64,000 nt of DNA from Moorena producens 3L (GTDB taxonomy: Bacteria; Cyanobacteriota; Cyanobacteriia; Cyanobacteriales; Coleofasciculaceae). Where the stretch lies: the NCBI RefSeq assembly GCF_000211815.1, contig NZ_GL890964.1, positions 37,409 to 101,408 on the forward strand. The letters are read 5' to 3'. Shown here one piece after another: positions 44,562-53,809 of this stretch. A model generated the notes under the pieces. That model was not told where the DNA came from. It saw only the letters and a list, made by a program, of their open reading frames with translations, and ran no database searches. The position numbers were made by a program, and so were the translations under genes. Position 1 is the first letter of the stretch, and every line of letters begins with the position of its first letter.

Positions 44562-46100
44562 TTAAACTAATTCCTTTCTCATAATTTTTCCGAGTGGACT
44601 TTTGGGAATTTCTGGGCGGAATTCAATGATTTTTGGAACTTTAAACTCCGCTAGACGCTGCTTACAAAATGAAAGAATCTCTTGATACTCACAATTTTTT
44701 AGACCTTTTTTGACAATTACAGCTTTAACCAACTCGCCAGCATAAGACCCTTTTACACCGACAACAACAGCTTCTTTAACGTGAGGATGATTCATCAAAA
44801 TATCCTCTACTTCTATCGGGTCAACTTTGCGACCTCCGGTATCAATGAGCAGCTTCTTGCGACCGGTAATATACACTCGACCCCACTCATCTTTTTTCCC
44901 TAAATCACCTGTATAGAAACATCCCTCCTTAAAGGCTTGTTGATTCAGTTCTGGCTGATTAATATAACCTTGGGTTAGAGAACGACTTTTTATCACAACT
45001 TCTCCACTCATTCCCATGGGTTGTTCATTCCCACTTTCATTAACAATTTTGAGTTCAACATTATTGAGCGGAAACCCAACAGAGTGATAAATTTTGTTGA
45101 TGTCTTCCTCTAAATTAATTGCCACAGAGCCAGCCTCAGTACAGCCATAAAGCTGTCGAATAGGAATCCTAAATCGCTGCCAAAACTTATCGAAAATGTC
45201 TTTGGACAAGAAGTTTCCGGCTGAAAAGCATAATCTCAAACTAGATAGGTTCACCGAGGTTTTTGTTCGAGTTTCTGCTAAAGCCTTGAAGATATAAGGC
45301 ACTGCTGGAAAGATTGTAATCTTCTCCGTTTCAATCAGTTCAAAAACTCGCGGACACCGGAAGACAAAGGGAACCTCAACAGGTGTACCATCCTTTTGCA
45401 AAACCTGTTCTAAAATAACTAAGGTTGCACCATTACAAGTTGCTGCGAGGAGACAATTTCCTAACCCATGGGCATGATACATCGGAACTGCACAAAGAAT
45501 CTTGTCTGAGGGCTGAATTTGGGTGGTTTCTGCGAAGTTTTTAACCTCATGGTAAAGACTCGCTTGGGTGCGTGCAATTCGTTTTGGTTTCCCCGTTGAT
45601 CCGGATGAATATTGATACAGAAGCTCAGAAGAAAGAGCGTTTTCTGAATACTCTTGATGTTGAGATTTTCCTGGCAGAATTAGATGGTAGAGATAGTGGC
45701 TTCCCGGATAAACACCATCCACAACAATTAACTCAATTTTTCGGTCAATATTTGCAATAATATCCTGAAAAATTTTGGCACGCTTGAGGTCAGTAATTAC
45801 TGCTTTTGCCTTGCTATCACTGAGACAATAACTCAGTTCTTCGGCTTTGAATAAATGATTGAGGGGCAGAACAATTCCCTGTAACTGAGCAACAGCATAG
45901 AAGCTATAAACAAACTCAGGACAGTTGGGTAAAACAAAAGCGACACAATCACCTTGACCAATTTCTAGAGAACTTAATCCCTCACTTAATCCTTGAACTT
46001 TGGAGTCAAGTTGCTCATAGCTAATTCGGGACTCATTATAGACAAGTGCTGTATGTTTTGGAAAGGAATGGGCAGCTTCTTTCAACCGTTTAATAATCAT
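44562..46100 (-). CDS. AMP-dependent acyl/aryl ligase (putative 4-hydroxybenzoate activation)
   Basis: Start set at ATG 46100 (MIIKRLKEAAHSFP) with AGAGG upstream, giving about 512 residues. ANL-superfamily motifs: YQYSSGSTGKPKRI (P-loop A3), VPMYHAHGLG, RQLYGCTEAGSVAI (A5), YTGDLGKKDEWGRVYITGRKKLLIDTGGRKVDP (A7/A8) and PKSPLGKIMRKEL with the C-terminal catalytic Lys (A10). The substrate is not readable from sequence. Immediate neighbours are a chorismate lyase (4-hydroxybenzoate source) and a free carrier protein, so activation and loading of 4-hydroxybenzoate is the natural reading. Confidence 0.87.
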   Translation of the reverse strand: MIIKRLKEAAHSFPKHTALVYNESRISYEQLDSKVQGLSEGLSSLEIGQGDCVAFVLPNCPEFVYSFYAVAQLQGIVLPLNHLFKAEELSYCLSDSKAKAVITDLKRAKIFQDIIANIDRKIELIVVDGVYPGSHYLYHLILPGKSQHQEYSENALSSELLYQYSSGSTGKPKRIARTQASLYHEVKNFAETTQIQPSDKILCAVPMYHAHGLGNCLLAATCNGATLVILEQVLQKDGTPVEVPFVFRCPRVFELIETEKITIFPAVPYIFKALAETRTKTSVNLSSLRLCFSAGNFLSKDIFDKFWQRFRIPIRQLYGCTEAGSVAINLEEDINKIYHSVGFPLNNVELKIVNESGNEQPMGMSGEVVIKSRSLTQGYINQPELNQQAFKEGCFYTGDLGKKDEWGRVYITGRKKLLIDTGGRKVDPIEVEDILMNHPHVKEAVVVGVKGSYAGELVKAVIVKKGLKNCEYQEILSFCKQRLAEFKVPKIIEFRPEIPKSPLGKIMRKELV

Positions 46101-46139
46101 ACTTTTACCTCTATTATGGGACCTTATCAACCGATACTA

Positions 46140-46724
46140 TTAGAGCTTTCGCCTAAAATTATTTTCCGGAAACTTTTCTGTAATCATCATAGTGTACTGA
46201 TGATTGGAGATGACGCAGTAGGTTCTATACAGGAGATTTTCTTCGGGTTCAATCTGGAAATAATCGGCTAAATCACCTGCATGTTCTTTGCCAAGTTCGA
46301 CATTTTCTTTGAAGATTTCTACCTTATTTTCGACCCAGAGTTTCCCAATGGGAGTTTTGGTCTGTAACAGTTGGGTTCGCATTTTTTCATTCAGTCTGTC
46401 GAGAACTAAAATTGAATCGGCATAGACATAATTGCGGTCACTCATCTTACCTTGAAGTAGCACTTTGCGAGCGATGACTTCTGTGCCTTTTTTGAGGTTC
46501 ATCGGCAGGATGTCTTCTGTGATTGTAATCTGGTCTTCAAACAGCTTTTTGATTTTGATTGCTTCCCCCGAATAGGCTTCAATCATATCCGTAACAGTGC
46601 CGTTTGTCGTCAGCAATATTCGCTGGAATGGGCTGAGTAATACAGGTTGAATATAATTCCGTTTTCTCGGAAAGTTTTGGGAAAAAATTGGCCTTAAGAC
46701 TAGGGTTTGAGCGTTCATTTGCAT
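46140..46724 (-). CDS. Chorismate lyase (4-hydroxybenzoate synthase), DUF98-like
   Basis: About 194 residues from ATG 46724 (46718 also possible; the frame is open to TTG 46745). It resembles the chorismate pyruvate-lyase family of cyanobacteria and mycobacteria: LSPFQRILLTTNGTVTDMIEAYSGEAI, then TEVIARKVLLQG and KTPIGKLWVENKVEIFKENVELGKEHA with the family PIGKLW..E core, ending in a YCVISNHQYTMMITEKFP strand. The reaction gives 4-hydroxybenzoate and pyruvate. In cyanobacteria such genes usually serve plastoquinone synthesis; placement between DAHP synthase and an AMP ligase points to specialised metabolism. Confidence 0.8.
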   Translation of the reverse strand: MQMNAQTLVLRPIFSQNFPRKRNYIQPVLLSPFQRILLTTNGTVTDMIEAYSGEAIKIKKLFEDQITITEDILPMNLKKGTEVIARKVLLQGKMSDRNYVYADSILVLDRLNEKMRTQLLQTKTPIGKLWVENKVEIFKENVELGKEHAGDLADYFQIEPEENLLYRTYCVISNHQYTMMITEKFPENNFRRKL

Positions 46725-46824
46725 TATTTCTCTAGAATTGGGCAAAAAGATCTGTTTGATGAGATATTGTGAGTTGAATCAATCTAAGTTAGCCTTCAAT
46801 TTTTTCTTCAACTCACAACAAGTT

Positions 46825-47922
46825 TTAAACAATGGCACTGAATTTTTGGGTAGCTTGAGGGCATGAAGGGGTGAGGGCTAACTTTTCCGGCCAACGACCC
46901 ACTGTTTCACCAATAACTGCCATTTCTTGCATCAGTTCTTGATAACGATGAGGCGTCAAGGATTGAGGGCCATCAGACAGGGCTTGGGAAGGGTTGGGAT
47001 GAACTTCTATCATCAGAGCATCAGCTCCTGCTGCAATTGAAGCCATTGCCATTGCCGGGACGTATTCGGCTTTACCAGTCCCGTGACTGGGGTCAATCAT
47101 AATGGGAAGATGAGTCAATGTCCGCAAGACAGGAATCACGGATAAATCGAGGGTATTGCGGGTATATTTGCGGTCATGGGTGCGAATTCCCCGTTCACAC
47201 AAAATAACATTGGAATTTCCGGCTGCTAAAATATATTCAGCCGCCATTAACCATTCCTCAATGGTTGCGGACATTCCCCGCTTCAGTAGAACCGGTTTCT
47301 CTTGATCACCAACTCTTTTTAACAGAGAAAAGTTCTGCATATTACGAGCACCAACTTGGAGAATATCTGCAACAGTTGCTATCTTTTCAATGTCGGCTGC
47401 ATCCATTACCTCGGTGATAATTCCCAAGCCTGTTTCTTGACGTGCAATGGCCAGCAATTCCAAACCACTCTCACCATGCCCTTGAAAAGCATAAGGGGAA
47501 GTCCGAGGTTTGTAGGCTCCACCACGTAGGAAATGAGCACCTGCTGCTTTAACTTGTTGGGCGGTTTCGACAATCATCTGTTCATTTTCAACCGAACAAG
47601 GGCCGGCAGTTTGAACGATGGGACTGTGTTCGCCAAAAGTAACAGAACCGTTCGGTGTTTCAACAATAATTTCACTGGGTTCACCATGTCGGAAGTCTCG
47701 ACTCGCCCGTTTAAAGGGATGTTCAACTCGTGATACTTTTTCAATAAAAGGACTGACAGCCTGAATTTTTAAGGGATCGAGTTCAGCCGTGTCACCGACT
47801 AAACCAATCACCACTCGGTGTTTGCCGATGATTTTTTCGACGCTGACTTTGTATTGGGACAGTTCGTGTTTAATGCGTTCAATTTCGACTGTCGGAGTGG
47901 CTGCTTTGAGGACAATTATCAT
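46825..47922 (-). CDS. aroF: 3-deoxy-7-phosphoheptulonate (DAHP) synthase, type I beta
   Basis: A 365-residue first enzyme of the shikimate pathway (PEP + erythrose-4-phosphate). An N-terminal ferredoxin-like regulatory domain (MIIVLKAATPTVEIERIKHELS..., about residues 1-70) precedes the barrel: VQTAGPCSVENEQMI, FLRGGAYKPRTSPYAFQG, ILQVGARNMQNFSLL, PVLLKRGMSATIEEW, ILCERGIRTHD and MIDPSHGTGKAEYV are all present. It leads the minus-strand aromatic gene set, so it is probably a dedicated booster of chorismate supply. The region upstream of its start lies in a 326-bp direct repeat. Confidence 0.95.
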   Translation of the reverse strand: MIIVLKAATPTVEIERIKHELSQYKVSVEKIIGKHRVVIGLVGDTAELDPLKIQAVSPFIEKVSRVEHPFKRASRDFRHGEPSEIIVETPNGSVTFGEHSPIVQTAGPCSVENEQMIVETAQQVKAAGAHFLRGGAYKPRTSPYAFQGHGESGLELLAIARQETGLGIITEVMDAADIEKIATVADILQVGARNMQNFSLLKRVGDQEKPVLLKRGMSATIEEWLMAAEYILAAGNSNVILCERGIRTHDRKYTRNTLDLSVIPVLRTLTHLPIMIDPSHGTGKAEYVPAMAMASIAAGADALMIEVHPNPSQALSDGPQSLTPHRYQELMQEMAVIGETVGRWPEKLALTPSCPQATQKFSAIV

Positions 47923-47934
47923 GCTTTATTTCCG

Positions 47935-48260
47935 TTGAGATTGGGTTTTATGATTTGGGAAGTGATTAACCGGACTTGATCTAACATCAACTTAGTTTTG
48001 ACGAAGATCAGAAGTTGATATGTAGAGTGTGTAGGTCTTGGTGTGCATACTGAAAAACCCTTGATTGTTAGCTTCTAAAAACTTATCGGGGTTCAGCGTA
48101 TGTTTTATGCCGAAGAACGATTTTTTTTTCGAAACTTCTCAAAACTGACCTAGACCATTGGGTGAACAATATTCACCGAAGCCTTGCTCCACTTGAGCTC
48201 AAACCAATTTCCAAACCTAGGTCTGATCAAGGGAACAGGACTTACTCAAAACTGGAATCC
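47935..48260. repeat. 326-bp direct repeat, copy 1 (upstream of aroF)
   Basis: Starting TTGAGATTGGGTT and ending ACTCAAAACTGGA, it recurs at 48311-48636 with a constant offset of 376 nt and only a few differences. Copy 1 contains the putative promoter region of the aromatic operon. Confidence 0.9.
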
Positions 48261-48310
48261 AAACCCTATAAGTGGTAAGTTGAGTTAGTAACGCACCCTA
48301 CCAGTAGCCC

Positions 48311-48636
48311 TTGAGATTGGGTTGTCTGATTTGGGAAGTGATTAACCGGACTTGATCTAACATCAACTTAGTTTGGACGAAGATCAGAATTTGATATGTA
48401 GAGTGTGTAGGTCTTGCTGTGCATACTGAAAAACCCTTGATTGTTAGCTTCTAAAAACTTTTCGGGGTTCAGCGTATGTTTTATGCCGAAGAACGATTTT
48501 TTTTTCGAAACTTCTCAAAACTGACCTAGACCATTGGGTGAACAATATTCACCGAAGCCTTGCCCCACTTGAGCTGAAACCAATTTCCACACCTAGGTCT
48601 CATCAAGGCAACAGGACTTACTCAAAACTGGACTCC
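48311..48636. repeat. 326-bp direct repeat, copy 2
   Basis: Second copy of the 47935-48260 repeat. No ORF is supported in either. The duplication could be a remnant of the event that placed the block here. Confidence 0.9.
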
Positions 48637-48700
48637 AGGAAAATTGGCGTACACCAATTACCAATTACCGATTACCAAGTCAACTTCGTAAGTCCTAGCA

Positions 48701-49012
48701 GGAATGAATACTTCCACCCAAGCTAGGGGTGAAGCGTTCCTGAAGTCAATTGAGAGCTTGCCTTGGGTTCACTATCATGGTCACATAGCGCGTTCGCGTA
48801 GCGTGGCCGAAAGGCCATCGCATTCGCGGCTCTTTGGTATCGACAGGCAACAGCGGTAGTGTTTCTGTCTGACCGGGAGGGATTTGGACTACCGATTGCC
48901 GAAGCCGCATCATTTGGTCGCTTTGTGGTGGTATCTCAAGGGAATCAAGCCGGTTTGGAAGCAGGGGGGTCTGCCATCATCACCGTTGATCCTGATCAGC
49001 CCAGGGAGGCAG
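48701..49012 (+). pseudogene. Duplicated glycosyltransferase fragment (right border of the aromatic block)
   Basis: Near-identical to 30878-31162 of the intact glycosyltransferase gene, including FLSDREGFGLPIAEAASFGRF. It has no start and no nucleotide-sugar upstream half. The HIP1 site of the intact copy (30966-30973) is replaced here by a 32-nt SDR (48790-48821). After 49012 the sequence diverges, running open to a TGA near 49172 in a stretch I cannot assign. Confidence 0.92.
48790..48821 (-). repeat. SDR inserted in a HIP1 site of the glycosyltransferase fragment
   Basis: GCGTTCGCGTAGCGTGGCCG followed by AAAGGCCATCGC, the reverse orientation of the SDR at 58371-58402, at the place where the intact gene has a plain GCGATCGC. 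Confidence 0.85.
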
Positions 49013-49185
49013 AAGATCAGGAAACCCCCTGGAAGAACTCCTAGCTGCGATCGCGGTAGAGCAACCACCCACGAAAAACTTAGCACTAGCCAGATATCCG
49101 GCTGCTGACTGGATTACGAAACAGGTAATAGTCAGGACAAAACTAACTCCATCTTTGCCCCTTGGGGAAGAATGATGGATCCAAA

Positions 49186-52100
49186 CTAGGACTTGGATAA
49201 CTTCTTTTTAAAGACATCCGAGTTGAACTTAGCAGCGATTAGTTGAGGGCTGTTCGACCCCAGAAGGTATGGCAAAATGCTCATGGCTTCTTCTGGTTGC
49301 CATGGGTCTACTCCTATGCGCTTCAATAAGGTCTTGACCTGTTCAGACACCATGGCACTTCCAGACCAGGGTGCCCAATTGATGCTCAAAGCAGGTAATC
49401 CTAGGGCTTGACGATGATGTGCGATCGCATTCAGGAAAGCATTAGCAGCAGCGTAATCGGCTTTTCCCTGACAGCCCCACAGGGAGGCAATTGAGGAGAA
49501 GCATACGAAAAAGTCTAGGTTCATCTCTTGGGTAAGTTTATGCAGCAGCCATGCCCCCATTACTTTAGGTTGCAGGGTAGCCTGAAGTACATTCAGGTCC
49601 ATCCCTTGTATCTCCTGATAATTTTCAATCCCGGCAGCATGGATAACACCTTTGAGGGGAATCTGAGTGTTACGCAAGTGTTCAAATACCTCAGACATCT
49701 CATCCTGATTACTGACATCAGCCTGAGCCACAATCACCTTGGCTCCCATGGCTTTGAGTTCTTGAACCGCGTTAACCCGTTTCCAAGACTCACTGTCTTG
49801 GGGTAAGCTTGCCCACTGATCTGATGGTGGAAGTTCTCGGCGTCCTAGTAGCACTAGGTTTTTTGCCCCTTGTTCAACCATCCACCGGGCAACCTGGAGT
49901 CCTAAACTGCCCAAGCCACCAGTAATCAGGTAGATACCATCAGCCTGTAGAGTTAAAGATTCGGTTTGAGTGGGTTTGCTAGATACCAGGCGAGCCACAT
50001 AGCGTTTTCCCTGGCGGAATGCTACATGGTCTTCCCCGTCTCCGTGCCAAATTTCTGAGAACAGAGCCATGGCCTGTTGCGTAGCACCCTTATGATCAGA
50101 ATTATCAGAATTATCAGAATTATCAGATATAGATGGGTCTAAATCCAGTAGCCCTCCCCAAATTTCAGAGTGTTCTAGGCCAATTACTCGTGCCATGCCC
50201 CACAAAGAGGCTTGAGCCAGTGCTACCGGAGCAGGGTTGGCTTCCACTGCTTGGCTGCCAGAGGTTACTAACCACAATTTCGGTAAGGTTGAACTACCAG
50301 TATTGACCAGTGCCTGAACTAGTCCCTGAACTAGGTGCAGTACGCTTCCACAACTCAATACGTGAGACTCTTCGAGAGAGGATGGTGTGAGTGCTTCAGA
50401 CTGTTCAGTCTCTAGACTCCACAGATGAATTACTCCATGACAGGGCAATGGATTATTTCCAAGAATTTCCTGGAACAGCCGCTTAAAATGATTGGGATCA
50501 GCAGGGTTGATGGTTCCAAGTCCTCCTGGTAGGCTTTGGTCAACTTCACCTGGATAAATCAGGCAACAGCTCTGACCATGCGATCGCAAATTTTCTGCTA
50601 ATGCCTGTCCTACGCCACCGTAATCCGCAAAGATCACCCATTGACCAGGCTCAGTTGCTTCAGTGGCCTGAGTTTCTGCTTCGGGTGTACGCTCTTGAAG
50701 TTGCCACTGAATCTCGTACAGGGAATCCTCGACCAGGGAATCGGTCAGGGACTCTGGGGTAACCTCCTGTTGCTCTTCCCCTACCAACAAGTTCGGTAGT
50801 GGTGTTTGAGATGGTGTTTGAGATTTCTGCTCTACCCAATACCGTTCTTTCTGCCAAGGGTAGCAGGGTAAACTCACAACCCGAGAATTGGAAGATCGGA
50901 ATAGTTTATGCAACGCGACTGTAAAGCCCTGGGTGTAGAGTTTACCTAGAGAGGTGAGCATGGTGGCCCGTTCCCCCTGACTAGGGCGTAGGGAGGGTAA
51001 GACAACCCCCGCTTGATCGAGATGGTTGAGGGTTTGAGCAATATATCCGGAAAGGACAGGGTCAGGGCTAATTTCTAAGAAGATGGTATGACCAGCTTCC
51101 ACTAGCGCTTCAATAGCTGGAGCAAAGCGGACAGGTTGCCTGATATTTTGCCCCCAGTAGATAGCATCGAAAGCTGAACCTTCACTAGAGCTACCGGTAA
51201 CTGTAGAGTAGATGGGAATAGTTTCTGGCTGGGGTTCGAGCCCTTCCAGTTCCTGCACCAATTCCTGCTGAAAGGGTTCCATTTGGGAACTATTGAAGGC
51301 ATAATTCACTGGCAGCAATTGGCATAACACCGACCGTTGCCGCTGTGCCAGGAATTCAAGGAATAATTCCATTGCTGTAGACTCTCCAGACACCACCGTT
51401 GAGGTGGGACTGTTAATTGCTGCGATGCCTAGGTTGGGGTTTGCCGATTCGAAAATAGGATCGTATTCAGACAACAGTTGTTCTGTATCCGCTACGGAGA
51501 GTTCCAATGCTGCCATCTTGCCATTGCCTGTAGCTTGCTGCATCACGCGACCGCGATCGCAAATTAACTTCACAGCATCGGTTAAGCTCAGAGTACCAGC
51601 AATGTGAGCTGCTGCAACTTCACCTACACTGTGACCCACCACTGCTTTTGGCTCTATGCCCCAAGAACGCCACAGCCGAGCCAAGGCAACTTGTAGGGCA
51701 AAAATAGCAGGCTGAGCAATTTCCGTTTCCCCAAGGCGGGATTCAGACTCGTCCGCTGTTAACTCCGCTAACAATGACCAGTTAGCCTGGGAGCGAATCA
51801 GGGCATCGCACTCGTCTATAGCCCCTCGAAATACTGGTTCCGATTGCAGTAGCTCCCGTCCCATCCCCCACCATTGAGGCACCTGACCAGAGCAAACAAA
51901 AACTACATTCGGGGGGCGGTTGCCCGGTTCACTACCACCAGCTAGGTCAACATCTGAGGGGTCTTGGAGTAAATCTTGCAGGCGCTCCTTCGCGTCTTCA
52001 GGGGAGTTAACTACCACAGCTAAGCGGTGTTGATGGTGAGTGCGCCGGACACTAGCGGTGTAGCAAATGTCCTCTAATAAGGTAGGGTCGATATCTCTAG

Positions 52101-53502
52101 TGGCTAACCAGTCTTGATAAGCCTGAGCCAGGGATTTGACCGCTTCTGGACTATGGGCTGAGAGCGGTAGTAAGTAGGGTGGCTTGAGGGGTCTTGTCTG
52201 ATCCGGGACTTGGGAGGATTCAGGAGCTTGTTCTAAGATCACATGGGCGTTAGTACCGGCAAACCCAAAGGAACTGACCCCAGCCTTGGCTAAACCAAAC
52301 TCCTCAGGCCAAGGACTTAGAGTCTGCTGAACCCGTAGCGGTAGAGTATCGAAGGGAATATCGGGGTTAGGGTCTTCAAAGTGCAAGCTGGGGGGTAGTT
52401 GTTTATGTTTGAGGGATAAGGCAACTTTGATTAAACTAGCAATGCCAGCAGCAGCTTCCAAATGGCCAATATTGGTTTTAACTGCTCCGACAGCACAATA
52501 GTTTCCCTCCTGACGATCAGTGGCAAGCACGGAAGCGAGGGCGATCATTTCCATGGGATCTCCCAGGGGTGTGCCAGTACCATGGGCTTCAATGTAGCTA
52601 ATTTCCGAGGGTGCTACGCCAGCATTGTCTAAGGCTTGAGCGATCAGTTCTTCTTGAGCTGAACCATCGGGAACCGTCAGTCCCTTGCTACGACCATCGT
52701 GGTTAACCGCACTGCCTCGGATAGTGGCGTAAATCGGGTCATTATCAGCTAATGCCTGGGATAGGGGCTTGAGGACAATGCAACCTGCTCCTTCACTGCG
52801 AACGTAGCCATTGGCTTTGGCATCAAAGGCTTTGCAGCGACCATCGGGAGACAGGGCTTTTAGCTTACTTAGGGCAATGTGACCAATGGGTGACAGGATA
52901 ATATTCACACCCCCAGCCAAAGCCAAGGTAGACTCTCGAGTCCAAAGACTCTGACAGGCCAGGTGAACTGCAACCATTGAGGAAGAGCAGGCGGTGTCGA
53001 TTGCGATCGCAGGGCCTTTAAAGTCGAATAAATAGGAAAGGCGACCAGCGGCAATATTCAAGGCATTACCGGTCAGATCGTATCCTTGGGGCTGAGTGGA
53101 ATAATCTGGATGAGTGTAGCTGTAATCATTGTTGGAAATTCCCACAAATACTCCAGTTCGGGAGCCAGCCAAGTGGTCTCGCACCTGTCCTGCATCTTCC
53201 AGGGCTTCCCAAGCCACCTCTAGCAATAGCCGTTGTTGGGGGTCCATGGCAGTGGCTTCTTGGGGGGAGATGCCGAAGAAGTGGGGGTCAAACTGGTCTA
53301 CTTGGGGCAAAAAGCCCCCGTAGCGAGAGTTCATTTTGCCAGGAGTATCTGGGTCAGAATCATAGAGGTCATCGAGATCCCAACGGGTTTTGGGGATTTC
53401 AGTAATGGCATCGACTCCATCACATAATAATTGCCAAAAAGCCTCTGGATTTTCGGCACCAGGAAAACGACACCCGATGCCAATTATTGCAATTGGTTCC
53501 AT
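49186..53502 (-). CDS. Polyketide synthase KS-AT-KR without ACP; AT probably inactive
   Basis: A 1438-residue type I PKS. KS (about 1-425): DTACSSSMVAVHLACQSL (Cys), EAHGTGTPLGDP and NIGHLEAAAGIASLIK (both His), all present. AT (about 530-830): Ser in VVGHSVGEVAAA, but the oxyanion loop reads SGQVPQWWG instead of SGQGPQ, and the catalytic His of the xAFH motif is Asn737 (NYAFNSSQM). KR (about 1130-1310): ITGGLGSLGLQVARWM, and FSSIASLWGCQGKADYAAANAFL with Ser and Tyr. The protein ends soon after (KKKLSKS) with no ACP, DH or TE. A carrier and likely an AT must come from elsewhere; the AT-ACP-TE protein at 21198-23483 has both. Confidence 0.93.
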   Translation of the reverse strand: MEPIAIIGIGCRFPGAENPEAFWQLLCDGVDAITEIPKTRWDLDDLYDSDPDTPGKMNSRYGGFLPQVDQFDPHFFGISPQEATAMDPQQRLLLEVAWEALEDAGQVRDHLAGSRTGVFVGISNNDYSYTHPDYSTQPQGYDLTGNALNIAAGRLSYLFDFKGPAIAIDTACSSSMVAVHLACQSLWTRESTLALAGGVNIILSPIGHIALSKLKALSPDGRCKAFDAKANGYVRSEGAGCIVLKPLSQALADNDPIYATIRGSAVNHDGRSKGLTVPDGSAQEELIAQALDNAGVAPSEISYIEAHGTGTPLGDPMEMIALASVLATDRQEGNYCAVGAVKTNIGHLEAAAGIASLIKVALSLKHKQLPPSLHFEDPNPDIPFDTLPLRVQQTLSPWPEEFGLAKAGVSSFGFAGTNAHVILEQAPESSQVPDQTRPLKPPYLLPLSAHSPEAVKSLAQAYQDWLATRDIDPTLLEDICYTASVRRTHHQHRLAVVVNSPEDAKERLQDLLQDPSDVDLAGGSEPGNRPPNVVFVCSGQVPQWWGMGRELLQSEPVFRGAIDECDALIRSQANWSLLAELTADESESRLGETEIAQPAIFALQVALARLWRSWGIEPKAVVGHSVGEVAAAHIAGTLSLTDAVKLICDRGRVMQQATGNGKMAALELSVADTEQLLSEYDPIFESANPNLGIAAINSPTSTVVSGESTAMELFLEFLAQRQRSVLCQLLPVNYAFNSSQMEPFQQELVQELEGLEPQPETIPIYSTVTGSSSEGSAFDAIYWGQNIRQPVRFAPAIEALVEAGHTIFLEISPDPVLSGYIAQTLNHLDQAGVVLPSLRPSQGERATMLTSLGKLYTQGFTVALHKLFRSSNSRVVSLPCYPWQKERYWVEQKSQTPSQTPLPNLLVGEEQQEVTPESLTDSLVEDSLYEIQWQLQERTPEAETQATEATEPGQWVIFADYGGVGQALAENLRSHGQSCCLIYPGEVDQSLPGGLGTINPADPNHFKRLFQEILGNNPLPCHGVIHLWSLETEQSEALTPSSLEESHVLSCGSVLHLVQGLVQALVNTGSSTLPKLWLVTSGSQAVEANPAPVALAQASLWGMARVIGLEHSEIWGGLLDLDPSISDNSDNSDNSDHKGATQQAMALFSEIWHGDGEDHVAFRQGKRYVARLVSSKPTQTESLTLQADGIYLITGGLGSLGLQVARWMVEQGAKNLVLLGRRELPPSDQWASLPQDSESWKRVNAVQELKAMGAKVIVAQADVSNQDEMSEVFEHLRNTQIPLKGVIHAAGIENYQEIQGMDLNVLQATLQPKVMGAWLLHKLTQEMNLDFFVCFSSIASLWGCQGKADYAAANAFLNAIAHHRQALGLPALSINWAPWSGSAMVSEQVKTLLKRIGVDPWQPEEAMSILPYLLGSNSPQLIAAKFNSDVFKKKLSKS

Positions 53503-53809
53503 GTTAAAAATCCTTTTAATTACAACGTAATAGTCTTGAAATTGAGTCTTATTGATTAGTCAATTTATGTGTGGCGTGTAATAGTCAAGACTAAAGTTAT
53601 TGGGGAGCATCCCATTGCTGTCAATCTAGGATCTAAACCAATCAATTGCAATACTAGAGATAACAGCATTTTTTCATGATACTTTTTCCAAATTGTAATG
53701 CTCCGATTTATTGTTAAAACTATGAATCTTGAACTAAGCGCTGAGCAAGTTATTCAACTGTTGGATAGTTAAAAATTAAGACTGGATTAAATTCACGTCC
53801 AAGCCACTT

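Noticed and set aside
49030..49172. Open stretch after the glycosyltransferase fragment as a methyltransferase-domain relic
   Set aside because: Only a vague resemblance to thiotemplate methyltransferase linkers; not enough to call.
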